DNA from: Patescibacteria group bacterium
Lineage (GTDB): Bacteria > Patescibacteriota > Microgenomatia > PFEM01 > JAHIFH01
Length of the DNA: 16,444 nucleotides
NCBI GenBank assembly: GCA_018900995.1
Contig: JAHIFH010000052.1
Span: forward strand, 1-16,444
Direction of reading: 5' to 3'
Part shown: in pieces, positions 1-6,751 of the stretch
How positions within the stretch are numbered: the stretch's first letter is position 1
How the letters are laid out: each line of letters opens with the position of its first letter
The notes under the pieces: generated by a model
Databases searched by the model: none
What the model was told of the DNA's origin: nothing
What the model saw: only the letters and a program-made list of their open reading frames with translations
Made by a program: the position numbers and the translations under genes

Positions 1-2379
1 GGTTGAGCCAATTCTGCCAATCGCAGTTGTTTGGTCAACCTCATCGCCTTCGTGGATACTCCAAGCTTCGAGATGAGCATAAAGACTGTAAAAACCATTA
101 TGCTTGATAATTATATATTTTCCATAACCAGTGAAGCCCGTGTTGCCAACCTTAGTGACCACACCTTTAGCGGTAGCGTAAACCCAAACACCACAAGAGT
201 TAGGTAAACCTGGATCAACGATATCTATACCAGTGTGATATTGACAGCATGGGATTGGCGCATTGGGTTTGGGACGATAACCAAAATTTGAAGAGCAAAA
301 TTCTGGAGCATCAATTGGCCAACGGAAAGTAAGACCTGGTGGTGGAGGGACAACAGGTGGCGCTGGTGGCGGGGGTACCTCTGGTATTATTTCCGTTGGA
401 CCAACCGGGAGAATAAAAGCACCAGCAGTAGTCATGACAATAAAGAAAGTGATTGCCGCGATGGTGCTAATTATTCCCACTATAAACAAAGCGATGGGGG
501 CGGTTATGGGAAGAGTGGCTACAGCAGTGAAGAAAGCAACCACATTAGCCGCAAAACCACCGGCAATTGCCCCAGCGCTGGCGGCGCCCCAGCTGACTAA
601 ACCCAGAGCACCAAGGACAATAGGGAAAACAGCAATAATAACAAAAGGCGCCGGTAAAAGAACAGCAAGAGCGATGCCCCCAGTGATTAACGCCAAAGCT
701 TTACCTGGGTCTCTAATAATCGATTTAATCGTGTCCCAAATTTTGCCAAGTATCTTTCCCCCGGCTTCAATAGCGAGATTAATAGCAGCTGCTACTAGTA
801 AACTAACACCCGCTGTTTCTGGGGCTGCTGCTACACCTGCCGCTGTTACTGCTGTTTGTACTCCAGCTCGAGTAGCCAGCCAAGTAGCCGCTTTCTTAAA
901 TCCTTCTTTAACTGCTTTGCCGATAGCAGTCTCAGCTAGTTTTCTACCAACATAACTAACAGCTCGGCCAAGAGTCTTTTGATAAACTGTTGTTCTGATG
1001 GCTCCAAATGATTCAAATCGACCAAAGGTAATTTTTCTCACAATCTTACTAGGCAGAGTGAATCGAATTACCTTTCTTCCTGGAATAACATCTACTGTTT
1101 CATAAAGTCGAGTGGCTGAACCAGTGGCATCAAGAAACTGACGGAGTTGCCAAGAGTAACCTTCTCTTTTGGACCATAAAGGAGCTGGGGATGATTGAAG
1201 AGGAAAACCAGTTTCTTTATCAATCGGTTCAAGACCTCCAATTTGTTTAGCGTGAAGATAATAACGCCTTAAGATTTTGGCAGCCAGCTTATCTTTGTAG
1301 ATAACTTTTCCATCTTTAATAATTTCCCTTTTTTGTTGCTCAAGAAATCTGGTTTTTTTATCTTCCAGGCTTTGAATAATAGGGTGGTCTTCTGGCAAAC
1401 CGGCTTCTTTGTATCTCTTAATCGTTGCTTCAATATCTTCAAAAAAAATTCCTTTTTCAATCATTTCTCGCCATTCAGGAGTAGGCTCACTAGCAGCTCT
1501 GAAAACCATTACCATCGGAGCAAAGATTACTTTCTTTTGAGCTAAAGCAGCGGCTGCTTGGGGTTGGAGAGCAGTATAAACGGGAGCAAAAGCAACACTT
1601 TCAGGTTCTTCTGCTAATCTATCAGCAACTTTTTTAGGAAGAACAAGGTCCTCTGGGGAAATCTTCTTGCGAGGAGGCGGTGCTTCTTTTGTAAAAGAAC
1701 GAGGCGTAGCTGCCACTTCCTGAGCGAGAGGTAAATCTTTTTTTGCCGCTTGGTCAATAAAAATTTGGATAGTTTTTTCAGGTTGAGTAACTCCTACTCG
1801 CTCAAGAATCTGTTTAATTTTTGGCTGGGCTTTTTTAAGGACTTCTCGGTATTCTTCTTCTGAGAACGCTTCAATTCTGGCAGTTTGAGGTAGATTAGGG
1901 GCAAATAGATCAGCCATTTGTCGACTGACTTCTTTCGCCCTTCTTGGATTTTGAGTAAGGATTCTTTCTTCTTCAGGTAATTGTTTTTCACTTTCTTTTA
2001 GTTGTTCAAGTAAATCATTAGCATATTTTGTTTGAAGAGCATTTCTAATTTGCTCACTAAGAGTGGGATAGGTTCGTTTTAAAAATGTTTCTCTTTGTTT
2101 TGCTAGTTCTTCCAGGTGTTCTTCGTATTCTTTAACTAATTCATCTAAGTTCTTAGGAACACTTTCCACCTCTAATTCTCCAGCAAGGATTTTATTAATC
2201 TTTTCCCTCGCTCTTTCCAAAAGTTGAGGATCTTTAGGGTCTAAACCAAGAAAATTGGCAATTCTAACCTTAGCTTCTTCTCGGGTGATCTCCTCTAAAG
2301 GCCACTCTGATTCTGGTAGTTGGAGATAATCAATCAGTTCTGAAAGCTCTAAACAAGTTTTTTTGAGGTTTGGGTCCAT
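1..2379 (-). CDS. Membrane-anchored M23 (LytM-type) peptidase of the T4SS locus, C-terminus cut by window edge
   Basis: The frame is open for 793 codons from ATG 2379 to the window edge. Residues 1-560 are charged and helical, with no signal peptide and no family I recognise. Residues about 560-660 are a long Ala/Gly/Ile-rich hydrophobic block (several membrane passes), 666-686 a proline-rich linker (PPPPAPPPVVPPPP), and from about 690 an M23 metallopeptidase domain. Visible zinc-site elements are H715-x3-D719 (YHTGID) and H769 in LYAHL; the expected final HxH would lie just outside the window. M23 enzymes cleave peptidoglycan peptide bridges, so by position it is the likely cell-wall opening enzyme of the secretion system (VirB1 role). 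It starts 20 nt after the virB4 stop in the same operon with no clear Shine-Dalgarno. The peptidase assignment is firm; the role and N-terminal function are inferred. Confidence 0.88.
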   Translation of the reverse strand, partial: MDPNLKKTCLELSELIDYLQLPESEWPLEEITREEAKVRIANFLGLDPKDPQLLERAREKINKILAGELEVESVPKNLDELVKEYEEHLEELAKQRETFLKRTYPTLSEQIRNALQTKYANDLLEQLKESEKQLPEEERILTQNPRRAKEVSRQMADLFAPNLPQTARIEAFSEEEYREVLKKAQPKIKQILERVGVTQPEKTIQIFIDQAAKKDLPLAQEVAATPRSFTKEAPPPRKKISPEDLVLPKKVADRLAEEPESVAFAPVYTALQPQAAAALAQKKVIFAPMVMVFRAASEPTPEWREMIEKGIFFEDIEATIKRYKEAGLPEDHPIIQSLEDKKTRFLEQQKREIIKDGKVIYKDKLAAKILRRYYLHAKQIGGLEPIDKETGFPLQSSPAPLWSKREGYSWQLRQFLDATGSATRLYETVDVIPGRKVIRFTLPSKIVRKITFGRFESFGAIRTTVYQKTLGRAVSYVGRKLAETAIGKAVKEGFKKAATWLATRAGVQTAVTAAGVAAAPETAGVSLLVAAAINLAIEAGGKILGKIWDTIKSIIRDPGKALALITGGIALAVLLPAPFVIIAVFPIVLGALGLVSWGAASAGAIAGGFAANVVAFFTAVATLPITAPIALFIVGIISTIAAITFFIVMTTAGAFILPVGPTEIIPEVPPPPAPPVVPPPPGLTFRWPIDAPEFCSSNFGYRPKPNAPIPCCQYHTGIDIVDPGLPNSCGVWVYATAKGVVTKVGNTGFTGYGKYIIIKHNGFYSLYAHLEAWSIHEGDEVDQTTAIGRIGST

Positions 2380-2399
2380 CGCAATTTAATGATAGCAGA

Positions 2400-4295
2400 T
2401 TATAGTGGTGGTAGCTCGGTTTTCTTGGCTTTTGCCTCTTCCTCGGCTTTTATTTTCAATAATTCTTCAGGTTTAGAAGTAATTAAGCGGTGCTCATCCG
2501 GTGAAGCCACAACCCGAATAGCCACATGATTAGGACCAGCAAAGAAAAGTCCTTCGCCAATATCCGCGCTTAAAAGAAGATGTTTTTCCCCTTCAGAAAG
2601 ATAAAAAACCTCGGATACTTTATCAATTGCCGCGGGTGACATTTTCATTAAGACCTGGATCGAAGAGTTTTGGACAATGGCTTTGCCGTGCTCTGAAACA
2701 AGAAAGTCTTCAACATCTTGGGTAATAGTGGTTAAGCCAAGATAATATTTCCTTGCCCGCTTAGCAATAGAATAAAGGAAATTAGCTGAGTCCGGATATT
2801 GCATTAAGTACCAAGCCTCGTCAACTACCAAGATTCTTTTTTTCATTTCTTTTTTAATTTTGGTCCAAATGTAATCAAGAATGATAAACATGGCAATAGG
2901 TCGAAGAGCATCCTCAAGGTCTCTGATAGAAAAAACAGTGAATTTATTTTTGATATCGACGTTGGAGCGTTGGTCAAAAATACCGGCAAAAGAACCTTTA
3001 ACGAACTTTTCAATCCGGTCTGCCAAAGAAGAGGCTTCTGGCTCTTCCATCCCTCGCAAAGCTTTGTATAAGTCTTCCATTAAGGGCGGTTCTTTTTTCT
3101 GAGTGGCTGGGTCAGGGGTAATTCCTTTCATTTTGTAAGTTAAGATTAAAGCTCGATCTAAAACTGCTTCTTCAGTAGGCGAAAGCTTACCCATAATCAC
3201 TTTAAACAAGGAGTGTAAAGAAAGAATTTTTAATCCCAATTCATTCTCACCTTCTTCGTAAACAGCAGATAAATCAAAGGGGTTAATTTTGGAGGGAGAA
3301 TCAAAACCAAAAGTAATGTATTCACCATCGACGACCCTAGTTAAAGCTTCATATTCTTTTTCTGGGTCAATGATAAGGACTTCCGTGCCAAACAATAAAG
3401 AGCGCAGGGTTTCAAGTTTGACCATATAAGATTTACCCCCACCTGATTTACCGAAGATCACGGAGTTAGCGTTTTCTAAAGTAAAGCGGTCAAAAATAAT
3501 TAAAGAATCGTTGTGCTCATTAATACCATACATAATCCCTTCGTTAGCCGTTAGTTCCGAGGAAGTAAAAGGAAAAGTAGTGGCTAAAGAGGTAGTATCC
3601 ATGTTGCGAGTAATCATCAGTCGGTCAACCATGGTAGGAATGGTGGCTTTGAAACCATCTTCCATTTGGAGAGTAGCGTGTTTGGTTACAATCAAAAGTG
3701 AACCGAGAGTAGATACTACTTCTTTAGAGGTCTGGTTGAGTTCTTCTAGAGAATCAGCCGGAATAGTAATGTAAAGGCCAAATTGGAAAAAGCGCTCGGC
3801 ACCTTTAACTAATTGTTCTTGGAGAGTGCGGGCGTCTTCGAGTTTGGCTTGGGTGGAAGGGTCAACAATTTTTCCTCGCTGGATATCAGTTTGAATTTCT
3901 GCTTCCATCTCAGCGATTTTGCGGCGCAATTCGTCAAGAATCGATTTACCTTCAACTGGATAAACGTACATGGCAACATCAAGAGAATGGTCAAAATTAA
4001 TCAAGGGCGCTAGCCAGTTAGCAGTAACAAAGCGAGGATAGCCAGCAACAAAAAGAGTCCGGAAAAATTTGTTACCAATTTTGAGATGGTCAAAATCAAC
4101 TTCAAGGGCGCCAGGAGCAATCACGTCTTGGATTGAGACCATTCCCTGGCTAAGTTGGGCGATGGGGTCAACTACTAGCTTAGCAACATCTTGACCAGCC
4201 GTTACCTGGGGAGAAGGAGCGGATGTCTTTTTCGCCAAAGAAGGACTAACTTTTGGTAAAGAGTCTTTGATTTTACTGACAAATGGTATCTTCAT
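2400..4295 (-). CDS. virB4: VirB4-family T4SS ATPase
   Basis: This 631-residue protein carries the hallmarks of VirB4/TraC secretion ATPases. Walker A is GKSGGGKS at 282-289, after the typical approach ENANSVIF. Walker B is RILVVDEAW at about 487-495 with catalytic E493, followed by the ITQDVEDF stretch (524-531) and an Arg-rich patch AKRARKYY (511-518). Residues about 60-260 form the VirB4 N-terminal region that docks to the membrane complex. It has no signal peptide or transmembrane helix, so it should act at the inner face of the membrane, powering assembly or substrate movement. It starts at ATG 4295, 47 nt after the TraC-like gene; a stem-loop fills that gap. The usual bacterial VirB4 is longer (about 800 residues), but this compact form beside a separate TraC-like protein is self-consistent. 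Confidence 0.95.
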   Translation of the reverse strand: MKIPFVSKIKDSLPKVSPSLAKKTSAPSPQVTAGQDVAKLVVDPIAQLSQGMVSIQDVIAPGALEVDFDHLKIGNKFFRTLFVAGYPRFVTANWLAPLINFDHSLDVAMYVYPVEGKSILDELRRKIAEMEAEIQTDIQRGKIVDPSTQAKLEDARTLQEQLVKGAERFFQFGLYITIPADSLEELNQTSKEVVSTLGSLLIVTKHATLQMEDGFKATIPTMVDRLMITRNMDTTSLATTFPFTSSELTANEGIMYGINEHNDSLIIFDRFTLENANSVIFGKSGGGKSYMVKLETLRSLLFGTEVLIIDPEKEYEALTRVVDGEYITFGFDSPSKINPFDLSAVYEEGENELGLKILSLHSLFKVIMGKLSPTEEAVLDRALILTYKMKGITPDPATQKKEPPLMEDLYKALRGMEEPEASSLADRIEKFVKGSFAGIFDQRSNVDIKNKFTVFSIRDLEDALRPIAMFIILDYIWTKIKKEMKKRILVVDEAWYLMQYPDSANFLYSIAKRARKYYLGLTTITQDVEDFLVSEHGKAIVQNSSIQVLMKMSPAAIDKVSEVFYLSEGEKHLLLSADIGEGLFFAGPNHVAIRVVASPDEHRLITSKPEELLKIKAEEEAKAKKTELPPL

Positions 4296-4319
4296 TTTGA
4301 GTTTACAAAAAACAAGGTT

Positions 4320-4338
4320 CTTCCGCCTTAGGCGGAAG
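4320..4338. repeat. Perfect stem-loop with flanking direct repeats in the traC-like/virB4 gap
   Basis: CTTCCGCC (4320-4327), loop TTA, GGCGGAAG (4331-4338) form an 8-bp GC-rich hairpin. It is flanked by direct copies of AAGGTTCTT. On the transcribed minus strand it is followed after about six bases by a TTTTTT run, so it could act as a weak terminator or attenuator that lowers virB4 expression, or as an mRNA processing or stability element. It could also be a copy of a dispersed palindromic repeat. Confidence 0.6.
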
Positions 4339-4342
4339 GTTC

Positions 4343-5224
4343 TTATCTGTTTACTGCTTTTTTGATTAAACCATTAATTTGATTTTGAATTGATTCTTCT
4401 TTAACTGGTTTGGTTTCTACCTCAATTTCTCCTAGAGGTTGAGTCAGCTTTTCGGGTTCTATTTTTGGGGTTTCTGTTTCGCTGATTGGGATCGGTAGTG
4501 GTTGGCTGGGCGGAACGCCTTCTTTTACCTTAGCCATGGCTGGCTCCACCATTGGTCTTTGGTACTGTTCCGTGGTGGTGAGCTGTTGCCCTTTGACCTC
4601 GGGGTTGTAAATATTAAAGAAAAGCTGGATGAGCTCTTGAGTATTAAGCTGTTTTCCCTTAAGCCCCAGACGAGCCACTTGACGCAAGACATGGTCTCGT
4701 TTGGGATAAAGATTGGTTTTTGCCTTTTGTAAAATATAGTCCTTGTCAAAGGGCAGTTTCTTTAGCGCAAAAGTAGAAGTTAGCGCCTGCTTAACTCCTA
4801 ACTCTAAAGCACTCATGGGAATGACGATATAGAATTTTTTGTCAAGGACTTCATTTTTAGCCACGGTTTCTTCAATAAATTGACGATACTTCTGAATTTG
4901 GATCTTAATTTCTTTTTTGGTTTCTTTTTCTTCAGCCCGTTTAACTAACTTAACATAGCCAGAAATATCCTTTCTTTGGGAGCGAAGAACAACTTGAATG
5001 GAGAAAGTAAGGGAGTTTAAAAGACCGGCATAGGCATAAATAGTTGCTTCTTGCTCTTTTTCTGAGAGTAAGCCAAAGTTGATGGCTGTGGTAGCAATAA
5101 CTAAGCAACAGCTACCGTCTCTAAGAATGATAATTCCGTCCTGGATATCCTCGATATCCAAATGTTCTTGGGTAGAAGCCCGAATAGGTATTTTAGTTGG
5201 GTCAAATGTTTTGGGCAGGTTCAC
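4343..5224 (-). CDS. TraC/VirB4 N-terminal-domain-like protein
   Basis: The 293-residue product resembles the N-terminal domain of TraC/VirB4-type proteins: residues about 20-90 read as 'IEDIQDGIIILRDGS' followed by an 'INF..LSEKEQE' helix and 'LLNSLTFSIQVVLRSQR'. A long amphipathic segment (91-125) and a second alpha/beta part (131-210) follow, then a Pro/Glu-rich tail. There is no Walker A motif and no membrane helix, so it is not an ATPase itself and probably acts as a cytoplasmic partner or scaffold of VirB4. The start is GTG 5224, chosen because AAAGGAA (plus-strand 5231-5237) lies six bases upstream. It overlaps the prgI-like gene by 23 nt, which suggests translational coupling. Similar proteins sit next to PrgI and VirB4 in Gram-positive and Patescibacteria T4SS loci. 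Confidence 0.82.
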   Translation of the reverse strand: MNLPKTFDPTKIPIRASTQEHLDIEDIQDGIIILRDGSCCLVIATTAINFGLLSEKEQEATIYAYAGLLNSLTFSIQVVLRSQRKDISGYVKLVKRAEEKETKKEIKIQIQKYRQFIEETVAKNEVLDKKFYIVIPMSALELGVKQALTSTFALKKLPFDKDYILQKAKTNLYPKRDHVLRQVARLGLKGKQLNTQELIQLFFNIYNPEVKGQQLTTTEQYQRPMVEPAMAKVKEGVPPSQPLPIPISETETPKIEPEKLTQPLGEIEVETKPVKEESIQNQINGLIKKAVNR

Positions 5225-6197
5225 TGGTTTTTCCTTTGGCGCGGATTGCTAATGGTTCAACTACCTCGCCTTTTAACTTTATTTTAAGGATATCAAATTG
5301 ATAACCCTCTTTTTCAATCTCAATTTCGTATTGGCCATTATCTAGCGGAGTAACGCTCCGGAATTGACCTAATTTATTGGTTTTTAAAGCCCTGACCGGA
5401 ATGTCTTGGCTGTCCCTGATTTCAATAATTGCTCCCTCAATAATTTTACCTTCTTGGTCAAGAACCATGCCGACAAGGGTATTGGGCTGGGAAGGCGGGG
5501 CGGGAAAAGGCAAACCAGGTTCAAACTTAGCTTCAACTTGAGGTTTCTTGGGACGACCTGGTTTTTCCGGTAAAACTACCTCTTCTTTCTTAGGAGGAGC
5601 GGGCTTTACTTTAATAGGTTGAACTACCTTAGGTTGGGGAGCTGGTCTTGGCGCCTGAGGAATTGGCTGAACTGGTGGGGCCCAAGAGGGCGGGATGCTG
5701 ACCGCGGGCTGAGGCGATGGCATTTTGGCTAACTGGAACATATTAACTGTTTTTTTAATAAAGCTTTCCTCTTGCTGGTCAAGCGGGCTTTTAGGTTCCG
5801 CTGGCAAGGTGGCGAGATATTCCGTTAGTTGTTTTCGATCCGCTGGCGGCGCCGGGGCTTTTCGGAAAAACTTTCTCTGGGGGGCGATTTTAAAAATCTC
5901 TAGCTCTTTGGGTTGTTTTTTCCAAGCGAATTGAGTGGGTGAGAAAATTGCCTTGATAAAGGCAACAATCCATTTGTCTAAGGGTCTTTCTTGAAGTGGA
6001 ACAAAGGCTAAGGCAGCACCAAGGGTAATCGAAAAAACAATCAGAGGCCATTTGATATAAGGGGCAAGGGGAGTAGCATAAAAAATTAAGCCAGCAATAC
6101 AACCACCGGCTAACATCCCGAACTGCCTAATCGTCATATCTCCTACTAAGCGAAACTGGTAAGAAGAAATGTGTTGTGGTACTGGATGTTGTTCCAT
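5202..6197 (-). CDS. prgI: PrgI-family membrane protein with C-terminal carboxypeptidase-regulatory-like domain
   Basis: Residues 1-95 match the PrgI family: 'QHISSYQFRLVGDMTIRQF', two membrane helices (about 25-44 and 49-66), then 'RPLDKWIVAFIKAI'. PrgI proteins are VirB3-like inner-membrane parts of T4SS. A proline/lysine-rich linker spans about 115-235. Residues about 239-320 look like a carboxypeptidase-regulatory/Cna-B-type beta-sandwich (LVGMVLDQEGKIIEGAIIEI, then LGQFRSVTPLDNGQYEIEI). PrgI proteins are usually far shorter, so this is a fusion. The gene heads the left operon: ATG 6197 has AGAAAGGT just upstream and a promoter (TTGAAC-N17-TACAAT). It ends in TGA inside the TraC-like gene. 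PrgI identity is confident; the sandwich fold is inferred from the sequence pattern. Confidence 0.88.
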   Translation of the reverse strand: MEQHPVPQHISSYQFRLVGDMTIRQFGMLAGGCIAGLIFYATPLAPYIKWPLIVFSITLGAALAFVPLQERPLDKWIVAFIKAIFSPTQFAWKKQPKELEIFKIAPQRKFFRKAPAPPADRKQLTEYLATLPAEPKSPLDQQEESFIKKTVNMFQLAKMPSPQPAVSIPPSWAPPVQPIPQAPRPAPQPKVVQPIKVKPAPPKKEEVVLPEKPGRPKKPQVEAKFEPGLPFPAPPSQPNTLVGMVLDQEGKIIEGAIIEIRDSQDIPVRALKTNKLGQFRSVTPLDNGQYEIEIEKEGYQFDILKIKLKGEVVEPLAIRAKGKTSEPAQNI

Positions 6198-6208
6198 ATT
6201 ACCTTTCT

Positions 6209-6237
6209 ATTGTAAACATAGATTTTTCCTAGTTCAA
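6209..6237 (-). promoter_or_regulatory. Promoter of the prgI-traC-virB4-M23 operon
   Basis: On the minus strand TTGAAC (plus 6232-6237) and TACAAT (6209-6214) are separated by exactly 17 bp. The -10 ends 11 bases before ATG 6197, so the leader would be only about four or five bases long and the AAAGG motif sits at or near the transcription start. Confidence 0.6.
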
Positions 6238-6290
6238 CCAGCTCAAAATAGGTCAAAGTAGAGGCAAAATAGAGCATAATTTGTATTGGT

Positions 6291-6300
6291 GTGGTACAAT
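6291..6300 (+). promoter_or_regulatory. Extended -10 promoter for the small plus-strand gene
   Basis: TG-G-TACAAT is an extended -10 (TACAAT at 6295-6300) with no convincing -35, divergent from the prgI promoter. Transcription would begin near 6307, giving a leader of about 55 bases that contains the 6325-6349 hairpin. Confidence 0.45.
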
Positions 6301-6324
6301 GAATCAAATAGTCTATAAGTATCG

Positions 6325-6349
6325 AACTGCCCGTAAGGGGCAGTTTTTT
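6325..6349 (+). terminator. Intrinsic terminator-like hairpin in the leader of the small gene
   Basis: AACTGCCC (6325-6332), loop GTAAG, GGGCAGTT (6338-6345) form an 8-bp hairpin followed by more T residues (T run 6344-6349). It lies between the promoter at 6295-6300 and the Shine-Dalgarno AAGGAG (6352-6357). This is the layout of an attenuator, or of a very short terminated RNA. I see no recognised riboswitch core; the leader is too short for one. Confidence 0.65.
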
Positions 6350-6366
6350 AGAAGGAGCAAAATGAG

Positions 6367-6624
6367 CTGGTTAAAAGAAATAGAGGGCTCGGGATCAAGC
6401 CAGAAAATGTGGAAGAAATCTACATCCATAAAGAGATTCTACATGCAGAATCTCGTGAACGACATGTAAGTAGAGCCTATCCAGAGGGAGGGTATGAGTA
6501 CGTGGGTGATGCGATTGATTTTATGGTCTTGCTTGATGAGAGACATCTAGATGAGACCCTTACTTTAGAAGCGTTTAAACAGACAATAATTCGAGAATTA
6601 AAAGATGAAATTAGTAGAGATTAA
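6367..6624 (+). CDS. Small hypothetical protein, start or frame uncertain
   Basis: I do not recognise this protein. The frame ending at TAA 6622-6624 reads like a real acidic cytoplasmic protein: 'VEEIYIHKEILHAESRERH', 'YPEGGYEYVGDAIDFMVLLD', then 'LEAFKQTIIRELKDEISRD'. It stays protein-like back to about 6367, but it has no ATG. Possible starts are CTG 6367 (nine bases after AAGGAG, 85 residues) and GTG 6409 (71 residues). The well-placed ATG 6362 is in a different frame and gives only a 35-residue peptide ending at 6469. A -1 slip at A_AAA_G (6373-6377), or one missing base, would join ATG 6362 to the long frame. No membrane helix or signal peptide. It is divergent from prgI and upstream of the 640-residue unknown, so a T4SS-linked role is only inferred. 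Confidence 0.6.
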   Translation: MVKRNRGLGIKPENVEEIYIHKEILHAESRERHVSRAYPEGGYEYVGDAIDFMVLLDERHLDETLTLEAFKQTIIRELKDEISRD

Positions 6625-6715
6625 ATTTATGGTTTAGTCTTCGGAAACCTAAGAGGGTTCTTCACAGATGTTCCCCTTTTTTGTTCTTCTACTATCTTGT
6701 GCCTTCCTCCCTTTG

Positions 6716-6744
6716 TTTAATTAATTAAAGTGGTGTAGTATAAT
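6716..6744 (+). promoter_or_regulatory. Promoter of the 640-residue gene, leaderless layout
   Basis: A perfect TATAAT (6739-6744) ends seven bases before ATG 6752. The best -35 at 17 bp is the weak TTTAAT (6716-6721). No Shine-Dalgarno precedes the ATG, which fits a leaderless mRNA. Confidence 0.55.
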
Positions 6745-6751
6745 TTGGGAT

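Noticed and set aside
434..955. A 173-codon open frame on the plus strand
   Set aside because: It lies opposite the hydrophobic Ala/Gly-rich part of the M23 protein, has a low-complexity Ala/Pro/Lys composition, and no ribosome site or promoter. The opposite frame has clear domain motifs.
2399..2404. Perfect TATAAT on the minus strand at the end of virB4, as a promoter for the M23 gene
   Set aside because: No -35 at 16-18 bp, and it overlaps the stop codon, where such a hexamer arises easily by chance in AT-rich sequence.
5535..5570. AT-hook-like KPGRPKK in the PrgI linker
   Set aside because: It is embedded in a long Pro/Lys-rich low-complexity linker of a membrane protein and lacks the RGRP core; DNA binding is not supported.
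6640..6695. Possible terminator after the small gene
   Set aside because: Only short imperfect arms (GGAAAC/GTTCCC) with a loop over 20 bases precede the T run; too weak to call.
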